Assembly: GCF_000426505.1 (NCBI RefSeq)
Contig: NZ_AUFM01000020.1
Coordinates: forward strand, 62,001-126,000
DNA from: Nisaea denitrificans DSM 18348
GTDB taxonomy: Bacteria > Pseudomonadota > Alphaproteobacteria > Thalassobaculales > Thalassobaculaceae
Reading direction: 5' to 3'
DNA: 64,000 nucleotides
In this document: positions 41,276 through 50,550 of the stretch, piece after piece
Layout: the number at the start of each line of letters is the position of its first letter
How positions within the stretch are numbered: position 1 is the stretch's first letter
Notes under the pieces: model-generated
Seen by the model: only the letters and a program-made list of their open reading frames with translations
What the model was told of the DNA's origin: nothing
Database searches by the model: none
Made by a program: the position numbers and the translations under genes

Positions 41276-44200
41276 TTATTCCGCAGCGTTACGGGTTGCC
41301 GCGGGATTCCGGAAAGCCTCGAGGGCTTCTTCACGGCGCGTGGCCGCATTCTTCAGATGCCGTTCCTTCACATGGCCATAGCCACGGATATGTTCCGGGA
41401 CGGTTGCGAGGGTGACGGCGGCGGCATGGTTCTCGCTGGAAAGGCCGCGGGCGACCTCTTCCATGTCCGTGAAATACTCCTCGATCAGCCGGCGTTCCGT
41501 GCGCCGCTCCTCTGTTCGGCCGAACGGATCGAAGGCAGTCCCGCGCAGGCCTTTCAGTTTCGCCAGAAGACCAAAGGCGGTGAAGATCCACGGCCCATAG
41601 GCGCGCTTTTTCAGCTCCCCGGTCTCCGGATCGCGTTGGGCGAGGAGAGGTGGCGCCAGATTTACTTCAAGCTTGAATTTTCCCTCGAACTGCTCGTCAA
41701 GCTGTTGCCAGAAGGCCGGTTCGGTATAAAGCCGGGCGACCTCGTATTCGTCCTTATAGGCCATCAGCTTGAAGGCATAGCGGGCTACGGCTTCCGACAG
41801 TTTTTCGGAGCCGGGCATTGCCCGTTCCTCGGCCGCCCGGACCGTTTCGACCAGCCCGGCATAGCGCGCGGCATAGCCGGCATTCTGGTAGGCGGTGAGT
41901 TCCGTGATGCGCCGCTCGATGGTCTCGTCGAGAGTGGCGGACAGACCGAGATGCTTCGGAGGTTCCACCACGGGGGCGGCGGCCTTTTCGACCGTGGCAA
42001 GATCATGCGCGGCCCTGCGGCCCCAGAGGAACGCCTTCTTGTTGAACTCGACCGCGACCCCGTTCAGCTCGACCGCCTTGAGGATGGCCTCGCCCGTCAG
42101 CGGCACCTGGCCGAGCTGGTAGGCATAGCCGAGCATGAAGAGGTTGGAAGCGATACTGTCACCCAGCAGGGCGGTGGCGATCCGGTTGGCATCGAGGAAG
42201 TGGGTCGAGTTTTCGCCACAGGAGCTTTTGAGCGCCGCTTTCACCGCTTCGGCCGGGAATTGCAGATCCGGGTTCTGAGTGAAGGCGCCGTTCATGGTCT
42301 GCTGGATATTCACGATGGCGGTGGTGTCGCCAAGGCTGAGCTTGGACAGACTGTCCAAGCCGACCGCCGTGATCATGTCGCAGGCCAGCAGCAGGTTGGC
42401 CGATCCGGCGGCGATCCGGACCGCATGCAGGTCTTCGGGTTTCTTCGCCAGTCGGACATGGGTGACGACGGAGCCGTTCTTCTGGGCCAGGCCGATCTGG
42501 TCGAGGACGGTGACGCCCTTGTCTTCCAGATGCGCGGCCATGCCGAGCAGGGCGCCGATGGTGACGACGCCGGTGCCGCCGATACCGGTGACGACGATGT
42601 TGTAGGGATGATCCAGCGCCGGGAGCGTAGGCTCCGGCAGAACCGGAAAGATATCAGCGCGGGCCGCAGTCTCTGGCTGCGCGCCGGTTTTCTTCCGGAT
42701 GCCGCCGCCGACCACATTCACGAAGCTCGGGCAGAAACCCTTGGCGCAGGAATAATCCTTGTTGCAGGAGCTTTGGTCGATGGCCCGCTTGCGGCCGAAT
42801 TCGGTTTCCACCGGGGTCAGCGAGACGCAGTTGGACTGCACGCCGCAATCGCCGCAGCCTTCGCAGACTTGCTGGTTGATGAACAGCCGCTTTTCCGGCT
42901 CCGGCAGCAGGCCGCGCTTGCGCCGGCGGCGCTTCTCGGTGGCGCAGGTCTGGTCGTACAGAATGATGGTGACGCCTTCGGTCTCGCGCAGTTCCTTCTG
43001 TACACTGTCCAGCTCGTCCCGGTGGTGCAGGGTGGCGAAATCCGGCCAGTGGGTGCCGAGCGGATACTTATCCGGCTCGTCGGTGATGATGCGCAGGGCC
43101 GCGACCCGTTCGGCCGCAACCTGATTGGCGATCTCCAGCACCGAAAAGGCGCCTTCCGCCGGTTGGCCGCCGGTCATGGCGACGGCGTCGTTATAGAGGA
43201 TCTTGTAGGTGATGTTCACGTTCGCGGCGACGGCGGCGCGGATCGCCAGCAGGCCGGAATGGGTGTAGGTGCCATCGCCCAGATTGACGAACATGTGCTT
43301 GTGCTCGGTGAACGGCGCCATGCCGATCCACGGCGAGCCCTCGGCGCCCATCTGGGTGAATGTCTTGGTCTCCCGATGGGGCATCCAGCTTGCCAGGAAG
43401 TGGCAGCCGATGCCGGCGAAGGAGATGCTGCCGTCCGGGACTTTCGTCGAGGTGTTGTGCGGGCAGCCGGAACAGAAATAGGGGATGCGCTGGAAGTCCG
43501 TCACCGGCTTCAGCGCGGTCTTGGCGTGATCTTCAAGAAAAGCCAGCCGGTCGCGCAGGCGGCTATGGTCCCGCAGCTTCAGAACGCGCCGGGCAAGCAG
43601 CCGGGCGATGCTGCTGGCGGACAGCTCACCATTGGTCGGCATGATGACGGCACCGGTCTCGTCCTTCTTGCCGATGACGCGCGGTCGGTCGGCGAGGTCG
43701 AACAGGATCTGCTTTACCTGATCCTCGATCAGCGGGCGCTTCTCCTCGATCACCAGAACTTCCTCGAGCCCGGCGGCGAATTCCTTCAGTCCCTGCGGCT
43801 CCAGCGGCCAGGGCATGGCGACCTTGTAGATGCGCAGGCCGAGATCGGCTGCTTCCTGATCGGAGATGCCGAGATCGTCGAGTGCCTGTCGGACATCGAG
43901 GTAGGACTTGCCGACGGTGATGATACCGATCCTGGGCTTAGGGCTGTCCAGCATCACCTTGTCGAGCCTGTTGGCACGGGCAAAGGCGAGTATGGCGGGC
44001 AGTTTGTGGCTGTGCAGCCGTTCCTCCTGCTCCAGCCAGGGGTCCGGCCAGCGGATATTCAGCCCGCCTGCCGGCATGGCGAAATCATCGGGGGTAACGA
44101 TTTCGAGCTGTAGCGGGTCGATATCGATGGAGGCGGAGCTGTCCATATTCTCCGCCGTCGCCTTCAGCCCGACCCAGCAACCGCTGAACCGGGACATGGC

Positions 44201-44764
44201 AAAACCGTAAAGCCCATAATCCAGCACATCCTGCACGCCGGCCGGATGCAGCATCGGAATGCAGGCATCCATGAAGGCATATTCGCTCTGGTGCGGGATG
44301 GTGGAGGATTTGGCCACATGGTCGTCGCCGGCCACCGCCAGGACGCCGCCATGCTGCGCGGAGCCAGCGAAGTTCGCGTGCTTGAAGGCATCGCCGGAGC
44401 GGTCGACGCCGGGGCCCTTGCCGTACCAGATGGAAAACACGCCATCATATTTGGCGCCGGGATAGAGGCCGGTCTGCTGGCTGCCCCAGACGGCGGTGGC
44501 AGCGAGGTCTTCGTTCAGGCCCGGCTGGAACTCGATATTGTTCTTCTGCATGAACGCGCGGGCGCGCCAGAGCTGCATGTCATAGGTGCCGAGCGGCGAG
44601 CCGCGGTATCCTGAGATGAAGCAGGCTGTGTTGAGATCTCGCGCGGCATCGCGCTGTCGCTGTGCCATGGGCACGCGCACAAGCGCCTGGATGCCGGTCA
44701 TGTAAACCCGCCCCCGGTCGAGGGCGTATTTGTCGTCGAGCGAGACGGACTTGAGTGCCGTCAT
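41276..44764 (-). CDS. Indolepyruvate ferredoxin oxidoreductase family protein (single-chain)
   Basis: A 1162-residue fused 2-oxoacid:ferredoxin oxidoreductase, which decarboxylates aryl- or alkyl-pyruvates to acyl-CoA with ferredoxin reduction. The order seen is: N-terminal pyrimidine-binding part (ACFISGYRGSPLGTYD), TPP-binding part with NLGDGTYTHSGLLAIRAA, a Cys-rich 4Fe-4S region (CEGCGDCGVQSNC, then CNKDYSCAKGFCPSF), then the gamma domain (TGIGGTGVVTIGALLGMAAH), and a C-terminal DUF6537-like part. ATG 44764 has GGGGAG upstream. It stands alone; oxidation of aromatic amino-acid-derived pyruvates is likely. Confidence 0.92.
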   Translation of the reverse strand: MTALKSVSLDDKYALDRGRVYMTGIQALVRVPMAQRQRDAARDLNTACFISGYRGSPLGTYDMQLWRARAFMQKNNIEFQPGLNEDLAATAVWGSQQTGLYPGAKYDGVFSIWYGKGPGVDRSGDAFKHANFAGSAQHGGVLAVAGDDHVAKSSTIPHQSEYAFMDACIPMLHPAGVQDVLDYGLYGFAMSRFSGCWVGLKATAENMDSSASIDIDPLQLEIVTPDDFAMPAGGLNIRWPDPWLEQEERLHSHKLPAILAFARANRLDKVMLDSPKPRIGIITVGKSYLDVRQALDDLGISDQEAADLGLRIYKVAMPWPLEPQGLKEFAAGLEEVLVIEEKRPLIEDQVKQILFDLADRPRVIGKKDETGAVIMPTNGELSASSIARLLARRVLKLRDHSRLRDRLAFLEDHAKTALKPVTDFQRIPYFCSGCPHNTSTKVPDGSISFAGIGCHFLASWMPHRETKTFTQMGAEGSPWIGMAPFTEHKHMFVNLGDGTYTHSGLLAIRAAVAANVNITYKILYNDAVAMTGGQPAEGAFSVLEIANQVAAERVAALRIITDEPDKYPLGTHWPDFATLHHRDELDSVQKELRETEGVTIILYDQTCATEKRRRRKRGLLPEPEKRLFINQQVCEGCGDCGVQSNCVSLTPVETEFGRKRAIDQSSCNKDYSCAKGFCPSFVNVVGGGIRKKTGAQPETAARADIFPVLPEPTLPALDHPYNIVVTGIGGTGVVTIGALLGMAAHLEDKGVTVLDQIGLAQKNGSVVTHVRLAKKPEDLHAVRIAAGSANLLLACDMITAVGLDSLSKLSLGDTTAIVNIQQTMNGAFTQNPDLQFPAEAVKAALKSSCGENSTHFLDANRIATALLGDSIASNLFMLGYAYQLGQVPLTGEAILKAVELNGVAVEFNKKAFLWGRRAAHDLATVEKAAAPVVEPPKHLGLSATLDETIERRITELTAYQNAGYAARYAGLVETVRAAEERAMPGSEKLSEAVARYAFKLMAYKDEYEVARLYTEPAFWQQLDEQFEGKFKLEVNLAPPLLAQRDPETGELKKRAYGPWIFTAFGLLAKLKGLRGTAFDPFGRTEERRTERRLIEEYFTDMEEVARGLSSENHAAAVTLATVPEHIRGYGHVKERHLKNAATRREEALEAFRNPAATRNAAE

Positions 44765-45076
44765 GATATCTCCCCGGCATTTCTGGGTGCCGATTGTCAC
44801 GGCACTCCACTTGTTTCATTTGCAATTAAGGTATGCCTCTACCGGGGGCGCGGCAATCGGTGCAGAAGGTGCGGCACAAAAACGCAAGAAATCGACAATG
44901 TGACGCGACAGAACGACGCAGTTTTTCGTTAATCCAAGTGCGCGCGAAATGAAAAGCATGCTTCGATCACGAACCGTCGAATATGAAATTCCTGTTTCGG
45001 GAGCTTGGCGCCCCGGATTCCTTCCGGCATAAGGGATCCCGGAAATGACAGTGCTCCACCGATCCGGAAGAGGCTT
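44765..45076. other. Divergent intergenic region with a repeat-like segment
   Basis: 312 bp holding the promoters of the indolepyruvate oxidoreductase and epimerase genes. The segment 45012-45050 (TTCCGG...GGGATCCCGGAAATGACA) resembles one half of the REP-like element at 36375-36460. No gene was found here. Confidence 0.45.
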
Positions 45077-46069
45077 ATGACGATACTGCTGACTGGCGCT
45101 GCAGGGTTTATCGGCATGCATGTAGCGGAGCTGTTGCTGGCACGCGGCGAGCGTGTTGTCGGGATCGATAATCTCAACAGCTACTACGACCCGGCTTTGA
45201 AACATGCCCGGCTGAAAAATCTGGAAGGCCGCAACGGCTTTACCTTCGAGGAGCTGGAGATCGCGGACGCGGACGCTGTGATGGGGCTGACGGCGCGCTA
45301 TCCCGATATTGACCGGGTGGTGCATCTGGCAGCGCAAGCCGGTGTGCGCTACTCCATCGACCATCCGGGCGATTATGTCCGCAGCAACCTTGTCGGCCAT
45401 GCCAACATGCTGGAGTTCGTCCGCGGCCTGATGGACCGGCCGGGCGGCTGCAAGAATTTCGTCTATGCCTCCTCCTCCTCGGTCTATGGCGCCAACAAGG
45501 AAATGCCGTTCAGCACCGATCAGAAGACCGACAGCCCGGTCTCCTTCTATGGCGCGACCAAGAAGGCGAACGAGCTGCTAAGCTATTCCTACGCCCATCT
45601 CTACCGGGTGCCGTCCATCGGCCTGCGCTTCTTCACGGTCTACGGACCCTGGGGCCGGCCGGACATGTCTCCCTGGCTGTTCGCCAGCGCCATCCTCGAA
45701 GGCCGGCCGATCAAGGTTTTCAACAATGGCGACATGATGCGCGACTTCACCTATATCGCGGACATCGCCGCCGGTGTCGTCGGCGCGCTCGATACCCCGC
45801 CATCGGGCGAAGGCGAGGCCTGCCCGCACAAGGTCTACAATATCGGCAACAACAAGCCGGTGAAGCTGCTGGATTATATCCGGGTGATCGAGAAAGCCTG
45901 CGGTGTCGAGGCGATCATGGACATGCAGCCGATGCAGGCGGGCGACGTCTACGCCACCTACGCCAACATCGATCCGGCATCAGAAGATTTCGGCTACGCG
46001 CCAAGCACGCCAGTCGAGGAAGGCATCCCCGCCTTCGTCGACTGGTACCGGAAGTATCACGGGACCTAG
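45077..46069 (+). CDS. UDP-glucuronate 4-epimerase-like NAD-dependent epimerase
   Basis: A 330-residue extended short-chain dehydrogenase. NAD motif LLTGAAGFIGMHVAELL at the N-terminus, NSYYDPALKHARL, typical of UDP-glucuronate 4-epimerases, catalytic YGATKKANE near residue 163, and GPWGRPDMSPWLF. It makes UDP-galacturonate for surface polysaccharides. The start at ATG 45077 has GAAGAGG ahead; the frame is open further upstream. It stands without other polysaccharide genes on its strand. Confidence 0.9.
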   Translation: MTILLTGAAGFIGMHVAELLLARGERVVGIDNLNSYYDPALKHARLKNLEGRNGFTFEELEIADADAVMGLTARYPDIDRVVHLAAQAGVRYSIDHPGDYVRSNLVGHANMLEFVRGLMDRPGGCKNFVYASSSSVYGANKEMPFSTDQKTDSPVSFYGATKKANELLSYSYAHLYRVPSIGLRFFTVYGPWGRPDMSPWLFASAILEGRPIKVFNNGDMMRDFTYIADIAAGVVGALDTPPSGEGEACPHKVYNIGNNKPVKLLDYIRVIEKACGVEAIMDMQPMQAGDVYATYANIDPASEDFGYAPSTPVEEGIPAFVDWYRKYHGT

Positions 46070-46094
46070 CGCCGCAGCGTTCACCGTCAGCTTC

Positions 46095-47015
46095 TCAGAG
46101 TCGCGGGCCGAGTTTGTTCATCACGGCCGTGGACAGTAACGCGCCTATCTCTTCCGGATTGGCTTCTTTGTCCGTTGCTTTTTCGAAGCCGCCGGAGGTT
46201 GCCGTCCAGGTTTCAGAGGCGGCGATCCTGAGGTCGTCACCGCGCACCAGTCCGGAATAGACGATCCGGCTGTCATCGACATCCATGGCCAGCAGACGCC
46301 AGGCGACGTGCTTGGGTGAATCCGGGTCATGAATTCCGTAGGCGACCAGAACCAGATCCGCATGGCCTTTCAGAGCGTCGATTTCCAGCGCCTGCAGGTC
46401 GTCACTGCCGCCGGCGCGGGACTGCAGCCGGATCATCATCGCCCGGTCCAGAATATTGACGCCGTGGTCCAGGAAGGCGCTTTCGAAGGAGGATCGCACG
46501 CGTTCCATGTCGAGCTCGGAGAGCGGGTTGTCTCGGGTGCCGCTTTCCCCGCCGGTATTCAGCTCTTTCTTGAATTCGAGACGGATCTTTTTCTGGGTGC
46601 CGACGGAGGTACTCGACGCGGCGCTGCCGAATCCACCATTGCCCCGGACGATGAAGATCGGATCGATATCGTTGCCTTTAACGGCTGTCTTCTCTTCACT
46701 GCCGCTGATGACCGCCCGGCTTAGGGCGACCCAGCTGCGCGGCGTGTCGCTGATGGTGCGGTTGAAGAAAATCGCGGTCTTCGGGCTGCCCGCATCGCGA
46801 TAGGCACGCTCGAAATCTGCTGCCGTCTTAACCGGAATGACCGGTGCCGATTGAACGGTACCGCTCGGATCCGTGCTGCCATTCATGACGGCGGGCTGGT
46901 TCGCGCGGAATTGCCATGTGCCGTTGCTGCTCTGCGCCGCAACCGGCAGGGCAGAACCGGCGGCTGCCGTGAAGGCCAGCGCCGCCAGGACTGTTTTCAG
47001 GCGGGGAGACATCAT
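46095..47015 (-). CDS. Hypothetical secreted protein of the LpoB/YcfL module
   Basis: A 306-residue protein with a signal peptide at residues 1-27 (AALAFTAAAGSALPVAAQ). I do not recognise a named domain. The part DHGVNILDRAMMIRLQSR followed by ADLVLVAYG resembles the way CsgG/LpoB-like lipoproteins begin strand-helix units, but this is weak. The start overlaps the YcfL-like gene stop by 4 bp (ATGA), so it is translationally coupled and is the last gene of a four-gene envelope operon. An envelope role follows from that position only. Confidence 0.75.
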   Translation of the reverse strand: MMSPRLKTVLAALAFTAAAGSALPVAAQSSNGTWQFRANQPAVMNGSTDPSGTVQSAPVIPVKTAADFERAYRDAGSPKTAIFFNRTISDTPRSWVALSRAVISGSEEKTAVKGNDIDPIFIVRGNGGFGSAASSTSVGTQKKIRLEFKKELNTGGESGTRDNPLSELDMERVRSSFESAFLDHGVNILDRAMMIRLQSRAGGSDDLQALEIDALKGHADLVLVAYGIHDPDSPKHVAWRLLAMDVDDSRIVYSGLVRGDDLRIAASETWTATSGGFEKATDKEANPEEIGALLSTAVMNKLGPRL

Positions 47016-47488
47016 GAACCCTCCCGTAACTCAATCAGATAAAGCGCCGCATCAGGATTGGTGCTGTGCGTCGCGTAGCTCTGATAGGTGTGTGGGCTGA
47101 GGATCAGCCGTGTCCATGCGGTGACGGGCTCGCTCTCGATTTGGCCTGCGTTGAAGAAGGTCGCCCGGCCCTCGACCTGGAGTGTGTGATCGGTGCAGTT
47201 GACTATCCGCGCGAATACCCGAACCGAGCCGTCTGCATTGCGCTGGGCCGAAGTGGCTTGGACCAGGATCTTGTTGGTGATCCGGATATCGGAAACGTTC
47301 GCGTAATTCAGCGGCATCTCGGTGATCGATCCGGGAACCTGTGGCACCAGGCGCTGCGTGCCTTGTTCGGCAAGAGCGAAATTGCGCTTATATTCGTAAA
47401 AATCGCACTGGGGACGGGGCTTTACATTGGCGCAGCCAGACAACAGGGCGAGACCAAGGGCGGCGGTGGCAATCGTGAAAATCTTCAT
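47012..47488 (-). CDS. ycfL: YcfL-like lipoprotein (DUF1425)
   Basis: A 158-residue lipoprotein. The signal peptide ends in LLSGCANV, so Cys near residue 19 is the lipidated residue. The C-terminal part (NKILVQATSAQRNADGSVRV, then CTDHTLQVEGRATFF) matches the DUF1425/YcfL pattern. In E. coli, ycfL sits just before lpoB. Here it follows the COG3014-like gene by 52 bp and is coupled to the next gene by an ATGA overlap. ATG 47488 is used; the open frame starts earlier. Confidence 0.82.
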   Translation of the reverse strand: MKIFTIATAALGLALLSGCANVKPRPQCDFYEYKRNFALAEQGTQRLVPQVPGSITEMPLNYANVSDIRITNKILVQATSAQRNADGSVRVFARIVNCTDHTLQVEGRATFFNAGQIESEPVTAWTRLILSPHTYQSYATHSTNPDAALYLIELREGS

Positions 47489-47540
47489 CGTTCGCGTGCT
47501 CTCTTCATGAGCTGTTGAGCCAGTTTGAGGAAATCTTCCC

Positions 47541-48767
47541 TCACGTTGCCGGTGCGGCACTGTTCGGAGCCCGGACCGGAAGTGTTTTCATGATGCTGAC
47601 GTCGCGGGCCCAGATCAGGCCGCAGGTCTCACCCGGAAAGGCCTGGACGACTTCGGCGCCGCGCCCGGAGAAGCTGCCCGGCGCTGCCCCGGAGCCGGTT
47701 GCGGCAAGTGTGACTGTGTCCGGCAGAACGTCAATATAGCGGATATCCGCGTCAGGCTGCGCCGCTTCGGCGGCAGCCTTGGCGATCAGGCCGACCACCA
47801 GGATACCGAGGCCGACAAGTGCCGCATCCCTGTTGCCTGCTCCGGCGCCGTAAAGCGCGGTGCCGGCGCCGACTTGGGCCAGCACAGTGCCGGTGGCATC
47901 CATGCCATCCTTGAACTTGGCTTTCCCCGCGAGGATGGTGTCGATCTCGCGTCCGCCGCGGCTGCTGGCCTGCCAGTAGACATTAGCGGCCATATTGAGC
48001 GTGAGTTTCAACCCATCGGGATCGTAGGTAATCTCGTCGATGCCCGTTTGGTATCCGCGCCGCACTTTCAGTTGCTCGTCATATTTCCCGGCTGCGAATT
48101 TAGCCGGCGCCTGGCCCGACTCATAAATCACCAGAGTCGACATGCTGGCTTCCGGCGGAGCCAGGGTGTGGCGGTGTTCGTGTGCAACAGAGAAGGCATC
48201 CTCCGCCAACTCGTCGTCGCCATTGCATTTGGAGGCCCAGCCGGAGAGATAATTCAGCAGCGCGAAATCGGCCTGATATTCTTCCTCGGTGGACAACGTG
48301 TCCTGAAACTCGCCGGCCTTGAAGCTGGCGCGGGCGTTTTCGAAGTCACCCTCCGCCAGATAGGCCAGGCCGAGATAATAGAACACCATCGCGCGTTCGT
48401 AGGGTTCGCCCTTGAAGTCCTTGATGTTTTCCTTGACGAATTTACCGAGAGCCTGCTTCGCGGCCGTATTGTCGGCATAGACGGTTTCAATCCGGTCCGC
48501 GGCAGCAGCCAGCTCCCTGCGGGCCAGCTTGATATCGCCCATCTCGAACGCCTTAACACCGATCCGGGCATGGTTCAGAACCGCGTTCCGCTCACCCTGC
48601 GCAAGCAGAATGCGATAGTCCCCGTGCAGTTCGGCCGGTTTTCCTGCCAGGGCCATCTTGAGTTCCTCGGCCGATACCACCCGCTCCTTCTCATGGTCCT
48701 GAAGCGTCTGGCAGGCTGCCAGCGATATGGCGACGTAAACAGCGACGGATGTCTTTACCCACTTCAT
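47541..48767 (-). CDS. COG3014-like lipoprotein with TPR-type repeats
   Basis: A 408-residue lipoprotein. The signal peptide ends ISLAACQT with Cys near 18. The central part has TPR-like repeats (YYLGLAYLAEGDFENARASF near residue 130), and near residue 310 there is a hydrophobic Gly/Ala-rich segment (LVGLGILVVGLIAKAAAEAA), then a beta-rich C-terminus. It lies between lpoB and ycfL-like genes, the grouping seen for COG3014 proteins. ATG 48767 has GGGAGAG eight bases ahead; ATG 48773 is too close. Its role in the envelope is unknown. Confidence 0.8.
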   Translation of the reverse strand: MKWVKTSVAVYVAISLAACQTLQDHEKERVVSAEELKMALAGKPAELHGDYRILLAQGERNAVLNHARIGVKAFEMGDIKLARRELAAAADRIETVYADNTAAKQALGKFVKENIKDFKGEPYERAMVFYYLGLAYLAEGDFENARASFKAGEFQDTLSTEEEYQADFALLNYLSGWASKCNGDDELAEDAFSVAHEHRHTLAPPEASMSTLVIYESGQAPAKFAAGKYDEQLKVRRGYQTGIDEITYDPDGLKLTLNMAANVYWQASSRGGREIDTILAGKAKFKDGMDATGTVLAQVGAGTALYGAGAGNRDAALVGLGILVVGLIAKAAAEAAQPDADIRYIDVLPDTVTLAATGSGAAPGSFSGRGAEVVQAFPGETCGLIWARDVSIMKTLPVRAPNSAAPAT

Positions 48768-48841
48768 GCGCATCTCTCCCCCATACGCTATATTCATCCC
48801 TCCATGCGCGCCCCCGCGCGCCGGATGGGTTTCTTGTTCAT

Positions 48842-49489
48842 TCAGCGGTAGGTGACGCTATCCGCGGCGGCCTTCGTGAAATCGTAGATGTTGGTCCAGA
48901 TCAGAATGCCGCTTTCAAGGTCGACCATCTCGAAGGTGATCTGTGTAAAGCGTTGTTGCATGCCGGTAGATGTGTCGCGAGAATCCAGCGAGGCGATGCG
49001 GCCGACGAGCCTGTAATCTGAGCCTGCTTGTGCTTGCGTCCTCCCGGTCGTCGCCACATCGACAGTGCCGCTGCGCTTCAGTTCGCGTTCCTTCGCGACC
49101 ACGTCGGCATATTCGCGGCCGACGAACTGCATCCGTCCGCGCGCGGCCCGTAAAAGGCCGACCCGCAGTCGGTCCGCGATCAGGTTCTTGTTGATCCGCT
49201 GGGCGCTTTCATTCGTGAAATGCTTTGCGTCGATAATGACGCGGGGCGGGACGGCAGCATTCGCGAGCTGCGGCGACAACATCATGTCGCGCATCATGGC
49301 GTCGGCCATTGCAATGATGTCCTGGCCTTCAATTCCGATGCCGGTCGCGGGACCGGGTTTGGTGGAGTCCTGATAGGTCGTCTGGACACCGGACTCGTTC
49401 TTCACTCCGGTCGTCTGACACGCGGAAAGTGTGACGGCGAGCAGCAGGATGGTCGCGCCTTGCGCGCGTTTCAGGCTGAAATTCATCAT
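48842..49489 (-). CDS. lpoB: Penicillin-binding protein activator LpoB family lipoprotein
   Basis: A 215-residue lipoprotein. The signal peptide ends TLSACQTT, with Cys near residue 24. The LpoB pattern is seen in MADAMMRDMML, RVIIDAKHFTNESAQRINKNL, and in FEMVDLESGILIWTN near the C-terminus. LpoB in enterobacteria reaches through the peptidoglycan to activate PBP1b. It is the first gene of the four-gene module, and the 332-bp gap upstream probably has the promoter. Which synthase it would activate here is not visible. Confidence 0.86.
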   Translation of the reverse strand: MMNFSLKRAQGATILLLAVTLSACQTTGVKNESGVQTTYQDSTKPGPATGIGIEGQDIIAMADAMMRDMMLSPQLANAAVPPRVIIDAKHFTNESAQRINKNLIADRLRVGLLRAARGRMQFVGREYADVVAKERELKRSGTVDVATTGRTQAQAGSDYRLVGRIASLDSRDTSTGMQQRFTQITFEMVDLESGILIWTNIYDFTKAAADSVTYR

Positions 49490-49821
49490 GGTGGAGATCC
49501 GCTCCCGAGACCGTAGATTGTCTTTAGTTTACGGTGAATACCGTGGCAATAGAGGTGCCGACTATAGAGGATGTTTATGCTGTTTCAACAGCTGCCATAA
49601 ATTTGGTGTCACTATAAAATCAACCGTTGTTTGCTTGCGTATTCTGACTGAGGGACGATGAAAACGATCTTTGGTTGATACCTGCGGTTGGCCGCGCCCA
49701 TTTGTCCGGAAACTCTTTTGGGTTCAGGAGAAGATAGCAAAACGTCTCCCCGCTGAGACCGGGAAGGCGCTGTGTTTTCGTGGTGTTCAGGCGGGAGCCG
49801 TTCCGCCAGGAGGTGTGGTTT
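49490..49821. other. Intergenic region upstream of lpoB
   Basis: 332 bp between lpoB and the pirin gene stop, both on the minus strand. It is AT-rich at 49570-49640 and is the likely lpoB promoter. No gene or strong hairpin was found. Confidence 0.5.
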
Positions 49822-50523
49822 TCAGGCCACGTCGACCATCACCAGGTCGGTGTCACCGAGCGCTTTGACCGTGATGGTTTTCTCTCCGCTTACAGCGACG
49901 CCATCGCGGGCCTGTGCCGGAGTACCGTTCACCTCGATGGCGGCATCGGTCGAGACGAGATAGCCCTGACGGCCTTCGCCGAAGCTGTAGCTGACAACAT
50001 CGCCGCCTTTCAGCTTGGCGCCGAGCACAGCCGCGTCCTGGTGGATCGGCAGGGCGTTGCTTGCCTTGTCCGTGCCCCGTCCGGAGGCCAGGGCGGTGAA
50101 GCTGCCTGAAGATGCCTCCGGAAAACTCCGGGTGCCCCAGCCCGGCTCGTGGCCAGTTCGGTCCGGGTGAATCCAGATCTGGAAGATCTGGGTTTCTTCG
50201 TCTTCCAGATTGTATTCCGCATGTACGATGCCGGAACCGGCATGCATCACCTGTACGTCGCCCGCGACAGTCCGGCCTTCGTTGCCGAGCCGGTCCTTGT
50301 GCGTGATCGCCCCTTTGCGGACATAGGTGATGATTTCCATGTCCTTGTGCGGATGAGGATCGAACCCGGTTTTCGGCTTGATGGTGTCGTCGTTCCAGAC
50401 CCGGAGTGGGCCGAGGCCCATGCGCTTCGGGTCATGATACTGGCCGAAACTGAAATGATGGTGGGCATTCAGCCAGCCGAATTGGGCCGAGCCGAGCGAG
50501 TCGAAGTGTCTGACATCAATCAT
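49822..50523 (-). CDS. Pirin family protein
   Basis: A 233-residue bicupin. The metal-binding pattern GFDPHPHKDMEIITYV (His, His, Glu) followed by MHAGSGIVHAEYN marks the N-terminal cupin of pirins, some of which act as quercetin dioxygenases. ATG 50523 has AGGAG eight bases ahead. It follows wrbA by 27 bp on the same strand, so both are one operon, probably for quinone or flavonoid stress under the divergent LysR gene. Confidence 0.92.
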   Translation of the reverse strand: MIDVRHFDSLGSAQFGWLNAHHHFSFGQYHDPKRMGLGPLRVWNDDTIKPKTGFDPHPHKDMEIITYVRKGAITHKDRLGNEGRTVAGDVQVMHAGSGIVHAEYNLEDEETQIFQIWIHPDRTGHEPGWGTRSFPEASSGSFTALASGRGTDKASNALPIHQDAAVLGAKLKGGDVVSYSFGEGRQGYLVSTDAAIEVNGTPAQARDGVAVSGEKTITVKALGDTDLVMVDVA

Positions 50524-50550
50524 TGTTCCCACTCCTGTCTGGTGTGTGAG

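Noticed and set aside
41171-44113. A 980-codon plus-strand open frame opposite the indolepyruvate oxidoreductase gene
   Set aside because: It is the antisense shadow of a GC-rich gene. The sense strand has clear domain motifs, whereas this frame gives Gly/Asp/Arg-rich sequence with no family likeness.
49671-49868. Short plus-strand frames upstream of lpoB and over the pirin 3' end
   Set aside because: No ribosome site or family resemblance and they run antisense into the pirin gene.
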